Shown piece after piece: positions 43,369 through 52,128 of a stretch of DNA of 64,000 nucleotides. The notes under the pieces were generated by a model that made no database searches, had not been told where the DNA came from, and saw only the letters and a list, made by a program, of their open reading frames with translations. Origin of the DNA: Nocardia transvalensis NBRC 15921 (lineage in GTDB: Bacteria; Actinomycetota; Actinomycetes; Mycobacteriales; Mycobacteriaceae); assembly GCF_000308875.1 (NCBI RefSeq), contig NZ_BAGL01000045.1, positions 35,094 through 99,093 of the forward strand, written 5' to 3'. A program made the translations under genes and the position numbers. Each line of letters opens with the position of its first letter. Position 1 is the stretch's first letter.

Positions 43369-45297
43369 ATGGGCACCGATAACACGACCGCGGAGACATT
43401 GCGAGCGGCCCTGGACGGCCCCTGGCGGGAGGTTCGGGAGCAGGCGCGCCGGCAGCTGAGCGACGACAGGCTGTTCGGTGATCCCTATCTGGACTATCGC
43501 GCGGCGCGAGCGCGCGTCCTCGACCAGATGCGGCTGGTGGCCGAATTCGGCTACGCCGAGAAGGGCTTCCGGCTGGAGCACGGCGGCACCGGCGACCCGG
43601 GCGGCGCCGTGACCGGGCTGGAGATGCTCGCCTACAACGACCTGTCGCTGTGGGTGAAGTGCGGCGTGCAGTGGGGCCTGTTCGGCGGCGCGGTGGAGAA
43701 CCTCGGCACCGACCGGCACACCGACGTCGTCAAGCGGCTGCTGTCGCTGGATCTGCTCGGCTGCTTCGCCATGACCGAGTCCGGGCACGGCAGCGATGTG
43801 GCGAATCTGGAGACGACCGCCACCTACGACCCGGCGACGGGCGAATTCGTGGTGCACAGCCCGACCGAATCCGCCCGCAAGGACTACATCGGCGGCGCCG
43901 CCGAACACGCCCGGATGGCCGCGGTGTTCGCGCAGCTGATCACCCAGGGCGAGAACAAGGGCGTGCACTGCCTGCTGGTGCCGATCCGCGACGAGGAGGG
44001 GCGCGACCTGCCGGGCGTCACCACCTCCGACTGCGGCCTCAAGGGTGGCCTGCCCGGCGTCGACAACGGCCGCATCCTCTTCGACCAGGTCCGCGTGCCG
44101 CGGGAGAACCTGCTCAACCGGTACGCCGACGTGGAACCCGACGGCACCTACACCTCCGAGATCGAGAATCCCAGCCGTCGCTTCTTCACCACGCTGGGCA
44201 CGCTCGTGCGCGGGCGCATCAGCGTCGGCGGCGCCGCGGCGGCGGCCGCGCGAGTCGCGCTGAGCATCGCGCTGCGCTACGCCGAGGAGCGCCGCCAGTT
44301 CTCCGATCCGGACACCGGCGAGGAGACCGTGCTGCTGGACTACCGCAGCCATCAGCGCCGGCTGCTGCCGCACGTGGCGCGCGCCTTCGCGCTGTCGTTC
44401 GCGCAGAACGACCTGGTGCGGCGCATGCACGCGGTGCAGACCGGGCAGGATCTGGATCCCGGCGCGCAGCGGGCGCTGGAGAAGCGCGCGGCCGGCCTGA
44501 AGGTCGCCCAGACCCGGCACGCCACCAAGGCCATCCAGGAGTGCCGCGAATCCTGCGGCGGCGCAGGCTATCTCACCGAGAACCGGCTGGTCACCCTGAA
44601 GGCCGACACCGACGTGTTCACCACCTTCGAGGGTGACAACGTCGTGCTCACCCAGCTGGTCGCCAAGGAGCTGCTCACCGCGTACTCCGACGAGGTGCGC
44701 GATCTGGACGCCCTGGGCTGGGTGCGGTTCGCCGCCACCATGGGCCGCGACGTGGTGCGGCAGGGCACCGGCGTGCGGCAACTCATCCAGCGGCTGCGCG
44801 ACCGGTCGGACGAGGGCGTGGACGACGGCGATCTGGCCCGGCGCTCGGTCCAACTGCAACTGTTCGCCGACCGCGAGGACTACCTGGTGCGCACGGCCGC
44901 GCACCGGCTGCAGGCCCGCGCCAAGGAGACCGGCCCGTTCGAGGCGTTCAACAACGCCCAGGACCACATCCTCGCCGCCGGTGAGGCGCATATCGACCGG
45001 CTGGTGCTGGAGGCGTTCATCGAGGGGATCTCGGGCATCGATGACGAGGAGGCCCGCGCCCTCGCCGACACCGTCTGCGACCTGTTCGTCTTCTCCTCCC
45101 TCGAACAGCACTCGGCCTGGTACATCATGCATCGCTTCATGTCGGTCGAGCGGGCCAAGGCCGTCCGCCGCGGCGTCAACGAACTGGTCGACCGCCTCCG
45201 CCCCGCGGCCCCCACCCTGGTAGAGGCCCTCGGCGTCCCGGAGCCCATGCTCCACGCCACCATGTTGGACGACGCGAGCGTGCACCAGGGGCAGTGA
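43369..45297 (+). CDS. Acyl-CoA oxidase/dehydrogenase family protein
   Basis: A 642-residue flavoprotein of the acyl-CoA oxidase type, larger than ordinary acyl-CoA dehydrogenases because of an extra C-terminal helical domain (about 460-630). CFAMTESGHGSDVANLETTATYD is the FAD and substrate region, and ECRESCGGAGYLTENRL is typical of acyl-CoA oxidases. It would do the first, oxygen- or acceptor-dependent, step of acyl-CoA beta-oxidation. The start at ATG 43369 fits the family. A repeat palindrome begins on the base after its TGA stop. Proximity to the P450 gene hints at lipid or steroid breakdown but no operator links them. Confidence 0.88.
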   Translation: MGTDNTTAETLRAALDGPWREVREQARRQLSDDRLFGDPYLDYRAARARVLDQMRLVAEFGYAEKGFRLEHGGTGDPGGAVTGLEMLAYNDLSLWVKCGVQWGLFGGAVENLGTDRHTDVVKRLLSLDLLGCFAMTESGHGSDVANLETTATYDPATGEFVVHSPTESARKDYIGGAAEHARMAAVFAQLITQGENKGVHCLLVPIRDEEGRDLPGVTTSDCGLKGGLPGVDNGRILFDQVRVPRENLLNRYADVEPDGTYTSEIENPSRRFFTTLGTLVRGRISVGGAAAAAARVALSIALRYAEERRQFSDPDTGEETVLLDYRSHQRRLLPHVARAFALSFAQNDLVRRMHAVQTGQDLDPGAQRALEKRAAGLKVAQTRHATKAIQECRESCGGAGYLTENRLVTLKADTDVFTTFEGDNVVLTQLVAKELLTAYSDEVRDLDALGWVRFAATMGRDVVRQGTGVRQLIQRLRDRSDEGVDDGDLARRSVQLQLFADREDYLVRTAAHRLQARAKETGPFEAFNNAQDHILAAGEAHIDRLVLEAFIEGISGIDDEEARALADTVCDLFVFSSLEQHSAWYIMHRFMSVERAKAVRRGVNELVDRLRPAAPTLVEALGVPEPMLHATMLDDASVHQGQ

Positions 45298-45453
45298 TCC
45301 CGGCCAAAACCATGCCGGGAATTAGGTAGAGGCGCGTGCCGGGAGTTAGGTAGAGGCGTGCCGGGAGTTAGGTAGAGGTGCGTGCCGGGGAATTAGGTAG
45401 AGGTGCGTGCTTCGCGGCAGTCACCTATTTCCCGGCGTGCTTTTGGCCGGGAA
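45298..45453. repeat. 4 x 22-25-bp tandem array bracketed by inverted palindromes
   Basis: The left palindrome (45298-45321) starts on the base after a TGA stop. Four units follow (45312-45335, 45336-45357, 45358-45381, 45382-45406), each starting with the palindrome half RTGCCGGG and continuing with RTTAGGTAGAGG. An inverted palindrome closes the element (45429-45453). Confidence 0.9.
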
Positions 45454-45476
45454 CCCGGCCGCACGGCGGGCGTGAT

Positions 45477-45482
45477 TAGGGT
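45477..45482 (+). promoter_or_regulatory. Candidate -10 box of PAP2 gene
   Basis: TAGGGT lies six bases before GTG 45489, without a Shine-Dalgarno sequence. Confidence 0.35.
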
Positions 45483-45488
45483 CGTGGG

Positions 45489-46115
45489 GTGAGTGGACCG
45501 AGTGTGGTGGTGGATCGTCCGGTGTCGCGGGTGGTGGCCGTCGTGGTGTGTGTGCTTGTTACCGCCGGAGTGCCGCTGACGTTTTCGGGGGACGGGCCCA
45601 CGGCGGTGGATCGGGTGGTGGGGGAGTGGGTGGACGGGGCGCTGGGCGGGCATCCCGGGGTGTATCGGGTGCTGGTGATTCCCAGCAATGCCTATGTTCT
45701 GCTGCCGTTGCTGGTGGGCGGTGTGGTCTGGTTCGCGTGGCGGCGGGAGTGGTGGCGGGCCGGATTCCTGCTCGTGGCACCGGAACTCGCGGTGGCGGTC
45801 AACACCTGGGTGCTGAAACCACTGTGGCACAGGCACTTGGAGGACTACCTCGCCTATCCGAGCGGGCACACCGTGCACTTCGTCGCCGTCGCAACGGCTT
45901 TCGTGCTGATAGCGGACGAGTATCGCACCCGGATGGCCGAGGCGGTGGCGGCCGCCGTGCTGCTGGCGTGCGTGGCGGTCGGCATGGTCGGGCTCGGCTA
46001 CCACTATCCGACCGACATCCTGGGCGGGACCGCCGCGGCGATCGCGCTCGTGACGGCGTCCTACTCGGTAGCGCTGCGGCTCAGCCGGGACCGTAGGTCA
46101 GTACCAGCGAGATGA
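45489..46115 (+). CDS. PAP2-family membrane phosphatase
   Basis: A 208-residue integral membrane phosphatase with about five or six helices. The three-part active site is visible: KPLWHRHLEDY (motif 1, degenerate), YPSGHTVHF (motif 2, catalytic His) and GLGYHYPTDILGG (motif 3). Such enzymes dephosphorylate lipid phosphates such as phosphatidate or undecaprenyl diphosphate. Recycling of the lipid carrier for envelope glycans is one possibility. Its last 35 bases overlap the end of the convergent NERD gene. Confidence 0.87.
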   Translation: MSGPSVVVDRPVSRVVAVVVCVLVTAGVPLTFSGDGPTAVDRVVGEWVDGALGGHPGVYRVLVIPSNAYVLLPLLVGGVVWFAWRREWWRAGFLLVAPELAVAVNTWVLKPLWHRHLEDYLAYPSGHTVHFVAVATAFVLIADEYRTRMAEAVAAAVLLACVAVGMVGLGYHYPTDILGGTAAAIALVTASYSVALRLSRDRRSVPAR

Positions 46116-47013
46116 CGAACCACAGCACCCACGCGAAGGCGATGAGCATGCCCAGCGCGAGGCTGATGCGCAGGATCGCGCGGCCGATATCGACCCGCTC
46201 GGCATCCTTCGGATACAGCTCCCACGGGCTGTACCAGGGCATGGGGATCGCCCGGGGGCCGTAGGCCTGCTCGGCCTCCTGCTTCGCCTCGAGGTAGGCC
46301 TCGGCCTGCGCCTGCTGCGGGCCGCCGTACCAGAGCGTGATGTCCACCGGGCCGCCGAAGCCCTCGTGCTCCAGATCCTGCGGGGCCGGCAGGTACGGCA
46401 GGATGCCCAGGCCGCGGAAGGTCATCGCGATATCGGTGGGCGTCCACTGCGCGCGCCCCTGCGAGGCCAGCGTGTTGAGGTAGTCGGCCAGCCGCCGCGG
46501 TTCGTCGCCGAGCACCACCTCGAAGCTGGGGTCGTTCCACAGCTGCCGGATGCGCAGATCCGAGCCGTGCGGCGGGACGACCAGCACCACCCCGTGCACC
46601 ACCCGCTGGCCGAGACCACGCTCGGCCAGCCAGCTCTGCAGCGCGTAGGTGTGGTCGCGCGACTTGTCCAGCGGCGTGCGGCGGTCGCCGCCCTCCAGCG
46701 TCACGACCTGGCTGCCGACCCGCCAGGGACCGCTCAGCGGCACCTCGAGTTCGCCGCTGACCTTCTCGGCCAGCGCCTCGGCCTCGATGACCACGCAGCT
46801 GGTCGGCGTCCAGATCACGGCGTCGAACTGATGCAGGCGGTCGGCGTGGAACAGGCTGCAGTTCACGGTGGCGACACCGTGCGGATCGTGCGGCCCCTTC
46901 CAGGTGCGCAACCAGTCGATCAGCGCGCGCTCGGCCAGGGTGCCTGCGGCGTTCTGCACTCGCACGAGCATTGGCGACCAGCCCTTCCCGTCGACACTCG
47001 GTACCGAAAGCAT
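46081..47013 (-). CDS. NERD-domain protein with C-terminal membrane helix
   Basis: A protein of about 310 residues. The N-terminal NERD nuclease-related domain (about 18-140) has ALIDWLRTWKGPHDPHGVATVNCSLF, QFDAVIWTPTSCVVIEAEALAEKVSGEL, with the Asp and Glu of the nuclease-like site; the usual E-x-K is E-A-E. A middle part of unknown role (about 145-275) and one C-terminal helix (about 283-305) follow. Whether it cuts nucleic acid is unknown. ATG 47013 or ATG 46971 could be the start; the second has GGAAGGG upstream. The gene overlaps the convergent PAP2 gene. Confidence 0.75.
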   Translation of the reverse strand: MLSVPSVDGKGWSPMLVRVQNAAGTLAERALIDWLRTWKGPHDPHGVATVNCSLFHADRLHQFDAVIWTPTSCVVIEAEALAEKVSGELEVPLSGPWRVGSQVVTLEGGDRRTPLDKSRDHTYALQSWLAERGLGQRVVHGVVLVVPPHGSDLRIRQLWNDPSFEVVLGDEPRRLADYLNTLASQGRAQWTPTDIAMTFRGLGILPYLPAPQDLEHEGFGGPVDITLWYGGPQQAQAEAYLEAKQEAEQAYGPRAIPMPWYSPWELYPKDAERVDIGRAILRISLALGMLIAFAWVLWFVISLVLTYGPG

Positions 47014-47070
47014 AAGTGGCCGGACGAGTTCGGGCAGGCATCCCTCGCCGCGTGTGGGTATTCCGACATT

Positions 47071-47097
47071 CTTCCCGGCCAAAAGAGTGCCGGGAAG
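47071..47097. repeat. Solitary family palindrome
   Basis: CTTCCCGGC, loop CAAAAGAGT, GCCGGGAAG: a perfect 9-bp stem. It lies between the NERD gene and the stop of the oxidoreductase gene, with no tandem repeat beside it. Confidence 0.88.
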
Positions 47098-47113
47098 ATC
47101 CTGTTGGCGCCGC

Positions 47114-48808
47114 TCAGGCCGTGGGGACCGTCGGCCCGGCCGGGGTGATGGGGAGGCGTAGGGCGCCCGGGGCCCAGGCCGGGACTGTCGGCTGCCACGG
47201 TGCGACCGGGGCGATGCGGCGGTACGGGCTGCCCAGGCGCGGGCGGGGGTCGGCCTCGCCCTTGTTGGGCCAGAACGCCATCGCGCGCTCGGCCTGGGCG
47301 GTGATGGTGAGCGACGGGTTCACGCCCAGATTCGCCGTCACCGCGGAGCCGTCCGCGATGTGCAGGCCGGGATGGCCGAAGACGCGCTGATACGGGTCGA
47401 CGACGCCGGTCTCCGGCCCCTCGCCGATGACGCAGCCACCGATGTAGTGGGCGGTGGCCGGGATGTTGAACACATCCATCACCAGGCCCTGCACATCCCC
47501 GTTCACCTTCTCGCCGAACCGCCGCCCGACCTCGTGCGCGAGCGGGATCCACGTCGGATTCGGTTGTCCCATACCCTGTTTCGTCTTCAGCTGCCCCCAG
47601 CGGCGGAACGAGGTCAGCGAATTGTCCAGCGACTGCATCACCAGCAGGATCACCGACTTCTCCGACGCGCGCCGGGCGTTGAGGCTGCGCAGGAACACCC
47701 TCGGCTGCGTCACCATCGCCAGCAGGAACCGCAGGAACCGGAACGCGCCGCCGTCGACGATCGGCGCCGACAGCGGGAACAGCGCGTTCTGGCCCTTGCC
47801 GTAGTGGCAGACCTCGATGTGGGTGTCGGGCTCGGGGTGGATCGAGGAGGTGATGGCGATGCCCTCGGCGAAGTCGGACCGCTCGCGGCTGACGACATTG
47901 AGGATGGCCTCGGAATTACTGCGGGTCAGCTCGCCCAGCCGCGGCGACAGATTCGGCAGCACCTTCTCGTCGCGCATCTTGTGCAGCAGCTTCTGCGTGC
48001 CCAGCGCGGCCGCGGCGAACACCACCTGCTCGGCGGTGAAGGTCCTGCGCTCCTTGCGGACCCAGCGGTCCGAGCGCTGGGTCTCGATCGCGTAGCCGCC
48101 GCGGACCATGGGCCGCACCCGGCTCGCGGTGGTGAGTTCGAACACCTTCGCGCCGCCCTGCTCGGCCAGATAGAGGTAATTGGTCGGGGTCGTGTTCTTG
48201 GCGTTGTGCGGGCAGCCGGTGAAGCAGCGCGCGCAGTGGATGCAGCCGCTGCGGCGCGGGCCGGCGCCGCCGAAGTACGGGTCGTCGACCTCCGTGCCCG
48301 GATCGGCCTCGTTGAAGAACACGCCGACGTCGGTGGGGTGGAAGGTGTCGGTGACGCCCATATCCTCGGCGATCGCGCGGATCACCTCGTCGGCGGGCGT
48401 CATCCGGGGATTCTGCGCCACGCCGAGCATGCGGTGGGCCTGGTCGTAATAGGGCGCCAGCTCGGACTTCCAGTCCGTGATGTGCGCCCACTGCCGGTCG
48501 CGGTAGAAGGCGGGCAGCGGCTCGTACAGGGTATTGCCGTAGATCAGCGACCCGCCGCCGACGCCCGAGGCGGAGAAGACCGCGCACTTGCCCAGCAGGC
48601 TGATCCGCTGCGGGCCGGTGAGGCCCAGCCGCGGCGCCCAGATCGACTTGCGCACATTCCAATTCGTCTTCGGGATGGCCTCGGCCGGCCACCGGCGGCC
48701 GGACTCCAGCACGGCCACGCGGTAGCCCTTCTCGGTCAGCCGCAGGGCGCTGACGCTGCCGCCGAATCCGGAGCCGATCACCACCACGTCATAGTCGAAG
48801 TCGGGCAT
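47114..48808 (-). CDS. GMC-type oxidoreductase (ChoD/cholesterol oxidase-like)
   Basis: A 564-residue flavoprotein. VVVIGSGFGGSVSALRLTEKG (about 8-28) binds FAD, and FSASGVGGGSLIYGNTLYEP is the GMC signature region. The Cys-rich segment GCIHCARCFTGCPHNAKNT (about 190-208) is shared with mycobacterial ChoD (Rv3409c) and is unusual for a flavin oxidase; it may bind a metal or cluster. The C-terminal GVNPSLTITAQAERA is the second GMC motif. The end is a Pro-rich tail. GAGAGGAAG precedes ATG 48808. A role in steroid oxidation is inferred. Confidence 0.88.
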   Translation of the reverse strand: MPDFDYDVVVIGSGFGGSVSALRLTEKGYRVAVLESGRRWPAEAIPKTNWNVRKSIWAPRLGLTGPQRISLLGKCAVFSASGVGGGSLIYGNTLYEPLPAFYRDRQWAHITDWKSELAPYYDQAHRMLGVAQNPRMTPADEVIRAIAEDMGVTDTFHPTDVGVFFNEADPGTEVDDPYFGGAGPRRSGCIHCARCFTGCPHNAKNTTPTNYLYLAEQGGAKVFELTTASRVRPMVRGGYAIETQRSDRWVRKERRTFTAEQVVFAAAALGTQKLLHKMRDEKVLPNLSPRLGELTRSNSEAILNVVSRERSDFAEGIAITSSIHPEPDTHIEVCHYGKGQNALFPLSAPIVDGGAFRFLRFLLAMVTQPRVFLRSLNARRASEKSVILLVMQSLDNSLTSFRRWGQLKTKQGMGQPNPTWIPLAHEVGRRFGEKVNGDVQGLVMDVFNIPATAHYIGGCVIGEGPETGVVDPYQRVFGHPGLHIADGSAVTANLGVNPSLTITAQAERAMAFWPNKGEADPRPRLGSPYRRIAPVAPWQPTVPAWAPGALRLPITPAGPTVPTA

Positions 48809-48956
48809 GTCTTCCTCTCGATCCGCCACAGTGCAATGAAACGGTTTGCAATTCATTCTTTCACTTGCCGGAGATGGCTGAGAACATATCCTGCCCGCCC
48901 GTCCGTCCCGGCGCGCCCGTATGGCGCTGATGTGCCGTTTGCGGTAAGCAACAGTC

Positions 48957-49586
48957 GTGACGAGCGAACCCCCCGGACCACCGGCAGACGGCCGTGCGGA
49001 CCGCGTACTCACCGTCCCGAACGTGCTGAGTGTGCTGCGCCTGTTCGGTGTTCCGGTGCTGCTGTGGCTGCTGCTGGTGGAGCACGCCGACGGCTGGGCG
49101 TTCGCGCTGCTGATCGCCAGCGGCATCACCGACTTCCTCGACGGCAAGCTGGCCCGGCTGCTCGACCAGTACTCGCGGCTGGGCGCGCTGCTGGACCCGT
49201 TCGTGGACCGGCTCTATCTGGTGGCGGCGGCGGTCGGCCTGCTGGTGCGCGGCATCCTGCCGTGGCCGTTCGTCGTGATCTTGGTCGCTCGCGATCTGAT
49301 CCTGGCCGCGGTCCTGCCGATCTACCGGCGGCGCGGGCTGCCCCCGCCGGAGGTGATCTATCTGGGCAAGGCGGCGACCTTCGCGCTCATGTCCGCGGCG
49401 CCCTGGCTGCTGGGCGGACAGATGGATTGGGCGGCGGCAGGTTTCGCGCGGGCCTTCGGGTGGGCACTGTTGATCTGGGGTACGGCGGCCTATGTCTGGA
49501 CCGGTGTCCTCTACCTCGGCAAGGCGGTGGCGGTCGCGCGGTCGATACCGGCGGTGCGGCAGGCGACCGGCGAGCCGATACAGTGA
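48957..49586 (+). CDS. CDP-alcohol phosphatidyltransferase
   Basis: A 209-residue membrane enzyme of the CDP-alcohol phosphatidyltransferase family. The full motif is visible: DFLDGKLARLLDQYSRLGALLDPFVD (about 60-85), D-x2-D-G-x2-A-R-x8-G-x3-D-x3-D, which binds the metal and the CDP-lipid. It transfers a phosphatidyl group to an alcohol such as glycerol-phosphate or inositol-phosphate; the acceptor is not evident. It lies upstream of gcvH as Rv1822 (pgsA2) does in Mycobacterium, but without the genes in between. GTG 48957 has no Shine-Dalgarno sequence. Confidence 0.88.
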   Translation: MTSEPPGPPADGRADRVLTVPNVLSVLRLFGVPVLLWLLLVEHADGWAFALLIASGITDFLDGKLARLLDQYSRLGALLDPFVDRLYLVAAAVGLLVRGILPWPFVVILVARDLILAAVLPIYRRRGLPPPEVIYLGKAATFALMSAAPWLLGGQMDWAAAGFARAFGWALLIWGTAAYVWTGVLYLGKAVAVARSIPAVRQATGEPIQ

Positions 49587-49629
49587 TCACGACGCCCGCG
49601 AAAGGACGCCCCGTGAAAGGACCTGATCT

Positions 49630-50028
49630 GTGACGAGCCTCCCTGAGGATCTGCGCTACACCGAGGAGCACGAGTGGGTGCGCCGGGTCGACCCGACGCG
49701 GGTGCGGGTGGGCATCACCGACTACGCCCAATCACAGCTCGGTGACGTCGTGTTCGTGCAGCTGCCGGCGGTCGACACCGCCGTCTCGGCGGGTGACGGT
49801 ATCGCGGAGGTGGAGTCCACCAAGAGCGTGTCCGACATCTACGCGCCGCTGACGGCGAAAGTCGTTGCGGTGAACGACATTCTGGACTCGGAGCCGGAGA
49901 CGCTCAACACCGATCCGTACGGGGACGGATGGATGTTCGAATTGCAGGTCGAGGACGCCGGAAAGCTCGACGCACTGCTCGGTGAACTGCTCGATGCCGC
50001 AGGTTATCAAGGAGTTATCGGGGGCTGA
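49630..50028 (+). CDS. gcvH: Glycine cleavage system H protein
   Basis: A 132-residue lipoyl carrier that moves the aminomethyl group between the P, T and L proteins of glycine cleavage. GDVVFVQLPAVDTAVSAGDGIAEVESTKSVSDIYAP holds the lipoyl lysine (Lys65). Length and end are normal. AAAGGA lies eight bases before GTG 49630. The order gcvH, garA, merR, DUF151, merR is the mycobacterial one, and gcvP lies 5.5 kb downstream. Confidence 0.96.
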   Translation: MTSLPEDLRYTEEHEWVRRVDPTRVRVGITDYAQSQLGDVVFVQLPAVDTAVSAGDGIAEVESTKSVSDIYAPLTAKVVAVNDILDSEPETLNTDPYGDGWMFELQVEDAGKLDALLGELLDAAGYQGVIGG

Positions 50029-50210
50029 AGCCGCCTTCACAGTTCTACCTGCACGGGATCGCCCTGGCAGGGTACGGTCAATGCCAACAGAAGTACCGGC
50101 GGCCGGTGCCGGAATCTCCAAGGGCGCGACAGCCGGTCGCGTACGGGTGTCACGGCAGAGACAGCACCGGAATATCGGTACGGATAATCGGTTCGAGGAG
50201 GAGAGCAAGG

Positions 50211-50687
50211 GTGAGCGAGAACAAAGACCCGGGTTACGGGGAGAGCGCGGCCGAGACCACATCGGTGTTCCGCGCTGACTTCCTCAACGAGGTCGACGCG
50301 TCGCGCTCCGGTGAGCAGACCGGCGAACAGCCGGTGCAAGGGGTCGAGGGCCTTCCTCCGGGTGCTGCCCTGCTGGTGGTCAAGCGCGGGCCGAACGCGG
50401 GGTCGCGATTCCTGCTGGATCAGCCCACCACGTCGGCGGGTCGCCACCCGGACAGCGACATCTTCCTGGACGATGTCACCGTCTCCCGCCGCCACGCGGA
50501 GTTCCGCCAGGACGACGACACCTTCCAGGTGGTCGACGTGGGCAGCCTGAACGGCACCTACGTCAACCGCGAGCCGGTGGACTCCTCCGAACTGCAGAAC
50601 GGCGACGAGGTCCAGATCGGCAAGTTCCGGCTCGTATTCCTCACCGGCCCGCGGCCCGCCCAGAACGATTCCGCGGGCGCTCTATAA
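50211..50687 (+). CDS. garA: FHA-domain metabolic regulator GarA
   Basis: A 158-residue phospho-switch protein. Near the N-terminus AETTSVFRADFL holds the two neighbouring Thr residues phosphorylated by PknG and PknB in relatives. The FHA domain (about 60-140) has GRHPDSDIFLDDVTVSRRHAEF and GSLNGTYVN. In its unphosphorylated form it binds and controls 2-oxoglutarate dehydrogenase and glutamate dehydrogenase; phosphorylation makes it bind itself. GAGGAGGAG precedes GTG 50211. Confidence 0.95.
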   Translation: MSENKDPGYGESAAETTSVFRADFLNEVDASRSGEQTGEQPVQGVEGLPPGAALLVVKRGPNAGSRFLLDQPTTSAGRHPDSDIFLDDVTVSRRHAEFRQDDDTFQVVDVGSLNGTYVNREPVDSSELQNGDEVQIGKFRLVFLTGPRPAQNDSAGAL

Positions 50688-50706
50688 GCGAGGTCGGTAC
50701 ACAGAG

Positions 50707-51513
50707 ATGACAGGCGCAGCGCAGTGGACCCGCGGAGGGATGTCGATCGGCTCCGTGCTGGACCTGCTGCGTCCGGACTTTCCGGACATCACCATCTCGA
50801 AGATCCGCTTCCTCGAATCCGAGGGGCTGATCAGCCCGGAGCGCACGCCCTCGGGCTATCGCAGGTTCTCCGTCGCCGACGTCGAACGGCTGAGGTTCGT
50901 CCTGACGGCGCAGCGCGACCAGTACCTGCCGCTGAAGGTGATCAAGGAGCAGCTGGAGGCGATCGACAGCGGCGCGGCGACGCTCGGGGTGCGCGAGGCG
51001 CGCGCCCGGGCGGCCGACGCCGGCGCGGCCGGGCCGGGGGACACCCCGGCGGCCGCACCCCCATCCCCTGGACTTACTCCTCCCCGGAGGCTCGGCGTGG
51101 TTCCCGGTGAGGTCTCTCCGGAAGAGTTGCGGTTCGACCACGAAATCCGCATCACCCGAACCGATCTGCTGGAGCAGGCGGGGATAGACGAGAAGTTCCT
51201 CTCCGAACTGATCCGCGCCAACCTGATCACCCCCGGTGCGGCCGGATTCTTCGATACCGAGGCGGTGACGCTCGCGCGGACCGCCAGGGCCCTGAGCGAA
51301 TTCGGTTTGGAGGCGCGGCATCTGCGCGCCTTCAAGCTGGCGGCCGACCGGGAGGCGGCGATGGTCGCCCAGATCGCCGCCCCGATCGCGAAGAGTCGCG
51401 ACGCCGACGCGCGCGCCCGCGCCGAGGAGACGGTGCGCGAACTGGCGGCGCTCTCGCTGACGCTGCACACCAGCCTCGTCAAGACTGCGGTGCGCGGCGC
51501 ACTCGGTAGCTGA
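50707..51513 (+). CDS. ftsR: MerR-family regulator (FtsR/Rv1828-like)
   Basis: A 268-residue regulator. The N-terminal MerR helix-turn-helix is MSIGSVLDLLRPDFPDITISKIRFLESEGLISPERTPSGYRRF (about 12-54). The C-terminal domain (about 140-265) follows a Pro/Ala-rich linker. Relatives are Rv1828 and corynebacterial FtsR, a regulator of ftsZ. Nineteen bases separate it from garA, so the two may be co-transcribed. Confidence 0.9.
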   Translation: MTGAAQWTRGGMSIGSVLDLLRPDFPDITISKIRFLESEGLISPERTPSGYRRFSVADVERLRFVLTAQRDQYLPLKVIKEQLEAIDSGAATLGVREARARAADAGAAGPGDTPAAAPPSPGLTPPRRLGVVPGEVSPEELRFDHEIRITRTDLLEQAGIDEKFLSELIRANLITPGAAGFFDTEAVTLARTARALSEFGLEARHLRAFKLAADREAAMVAQIAAPIAKSRDADARARAEETVRELAALSLTLHTSLVKTAVRGALGS

Positions 51514-51591
51514 AATCTTCGCCTAGACTCGGTGATACGGCCGACCCCATCGTGCCCGTGGGGAGGTCGGCGAGTATTGGGAGGCAGTGCG

Positions 51592-52065
51592 ATGAGTGAA
51601 ATGCGTGTGATCGGCATCCGTGTCGAACAGCCCCAGAATCAGCCCGTGCTGTTGCTCCGCGAGGTGGACGGCGACCGATATCTACCCATCTGGATCGGCC
51701 AGGCGGAGGCAACCGCGATCGTCCTCGAGCAGGAGGGCGTGACGCCGATCCGCCCGCTGACACACGATCTGATCAAGATCCTCATCCACGAGCTGGGGCA
51801 CACGCTCAAGGAGGTCCGGGTCGTGGATCTGCAGGAGGGCACGTTCTACGCGGATCTGGTGTTCGAGAACGACCTGCGCATCTCGGCGCGTCCGTCGGAT
51901 TCGGTGGCCATCGCCCTGCGGGTGGGCTGCCCGATCTACGCCGAGGAGCCCGTGCTGGAGGAGGCCGGCCTGGTGATGCCGGACGAGCGCGAGGACGAGG
52001 TGGAGAAGTTCAAGGAGTTCCTGGAGTCGGTGTCGCCCGACGATTTCAAGGCCACGGACAGCTGA
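51592..52065 (+). CDS. DUF151 bifunctional nuclease family protein
   Basis: A 157-residue protein of the DUF151 family (Rv1829-like). RYLPIWIGQAEATAIVLEQEGVTPIRPLTHDLIKILI and FYADLVFENDLRISARPSDSVAIALR are the conserved core. Some plant members have RNase and DNase activity; the bacterial role is unclear. GGGAGG precedes ATG 51592. A repeat palindrome begins on the base after its TGA stop. Confidence 0.92.
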   Translation: MSEMRVIGIRVEQPQNQPVLLLREVDGDRYLPIWIGQAEATAIVLEQEGVTPIRPLTHDLIKILIHELGHTLKEVRVVDLQEGTFYADLVFENDLRISARPSDSVAIALRVGCPIYAEEPVLEEAGLVMPDEREDEVEKFKEFLESVSPDDFKATDS

Positions 52066-52128
52066 TCCCGGCCAAAAGCGCGCCGGGAACATGGAGAATT
52101 CGTGCGCCGGGAACATCGAGAATTCGCT
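52066..52128. repeat. Family palindrome plus two 24-bp direct repeats
   Basis: The palindrome (52066-52089) begins on the base after a TGA stop. Two 24-base units (52081-52104, 52105-52128) each begin with its inner half CGCCGGGAACAT and end GAGAATTCG. A further 11-base direct repeat GGCGACACGCC (52136-52147 region and about 17 bases on) follows. Confidence 0.85.

Noticed and set aside
43336..45285. Long minus-strand ORF (649 codons) opposite the acyl-CoA oxidase gene
   Set aside because: Shadow of a well-supported gene; no recognisable domain and composition typical of antisense frames.
48830..48860. Possible KstR site before the ChoD-like gene (AAACGGTTT)
   Set aside because: The spacing between AAC and GTT is one base, not two, so the KstR consensus is not met. 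It may be an operator for another regulator.
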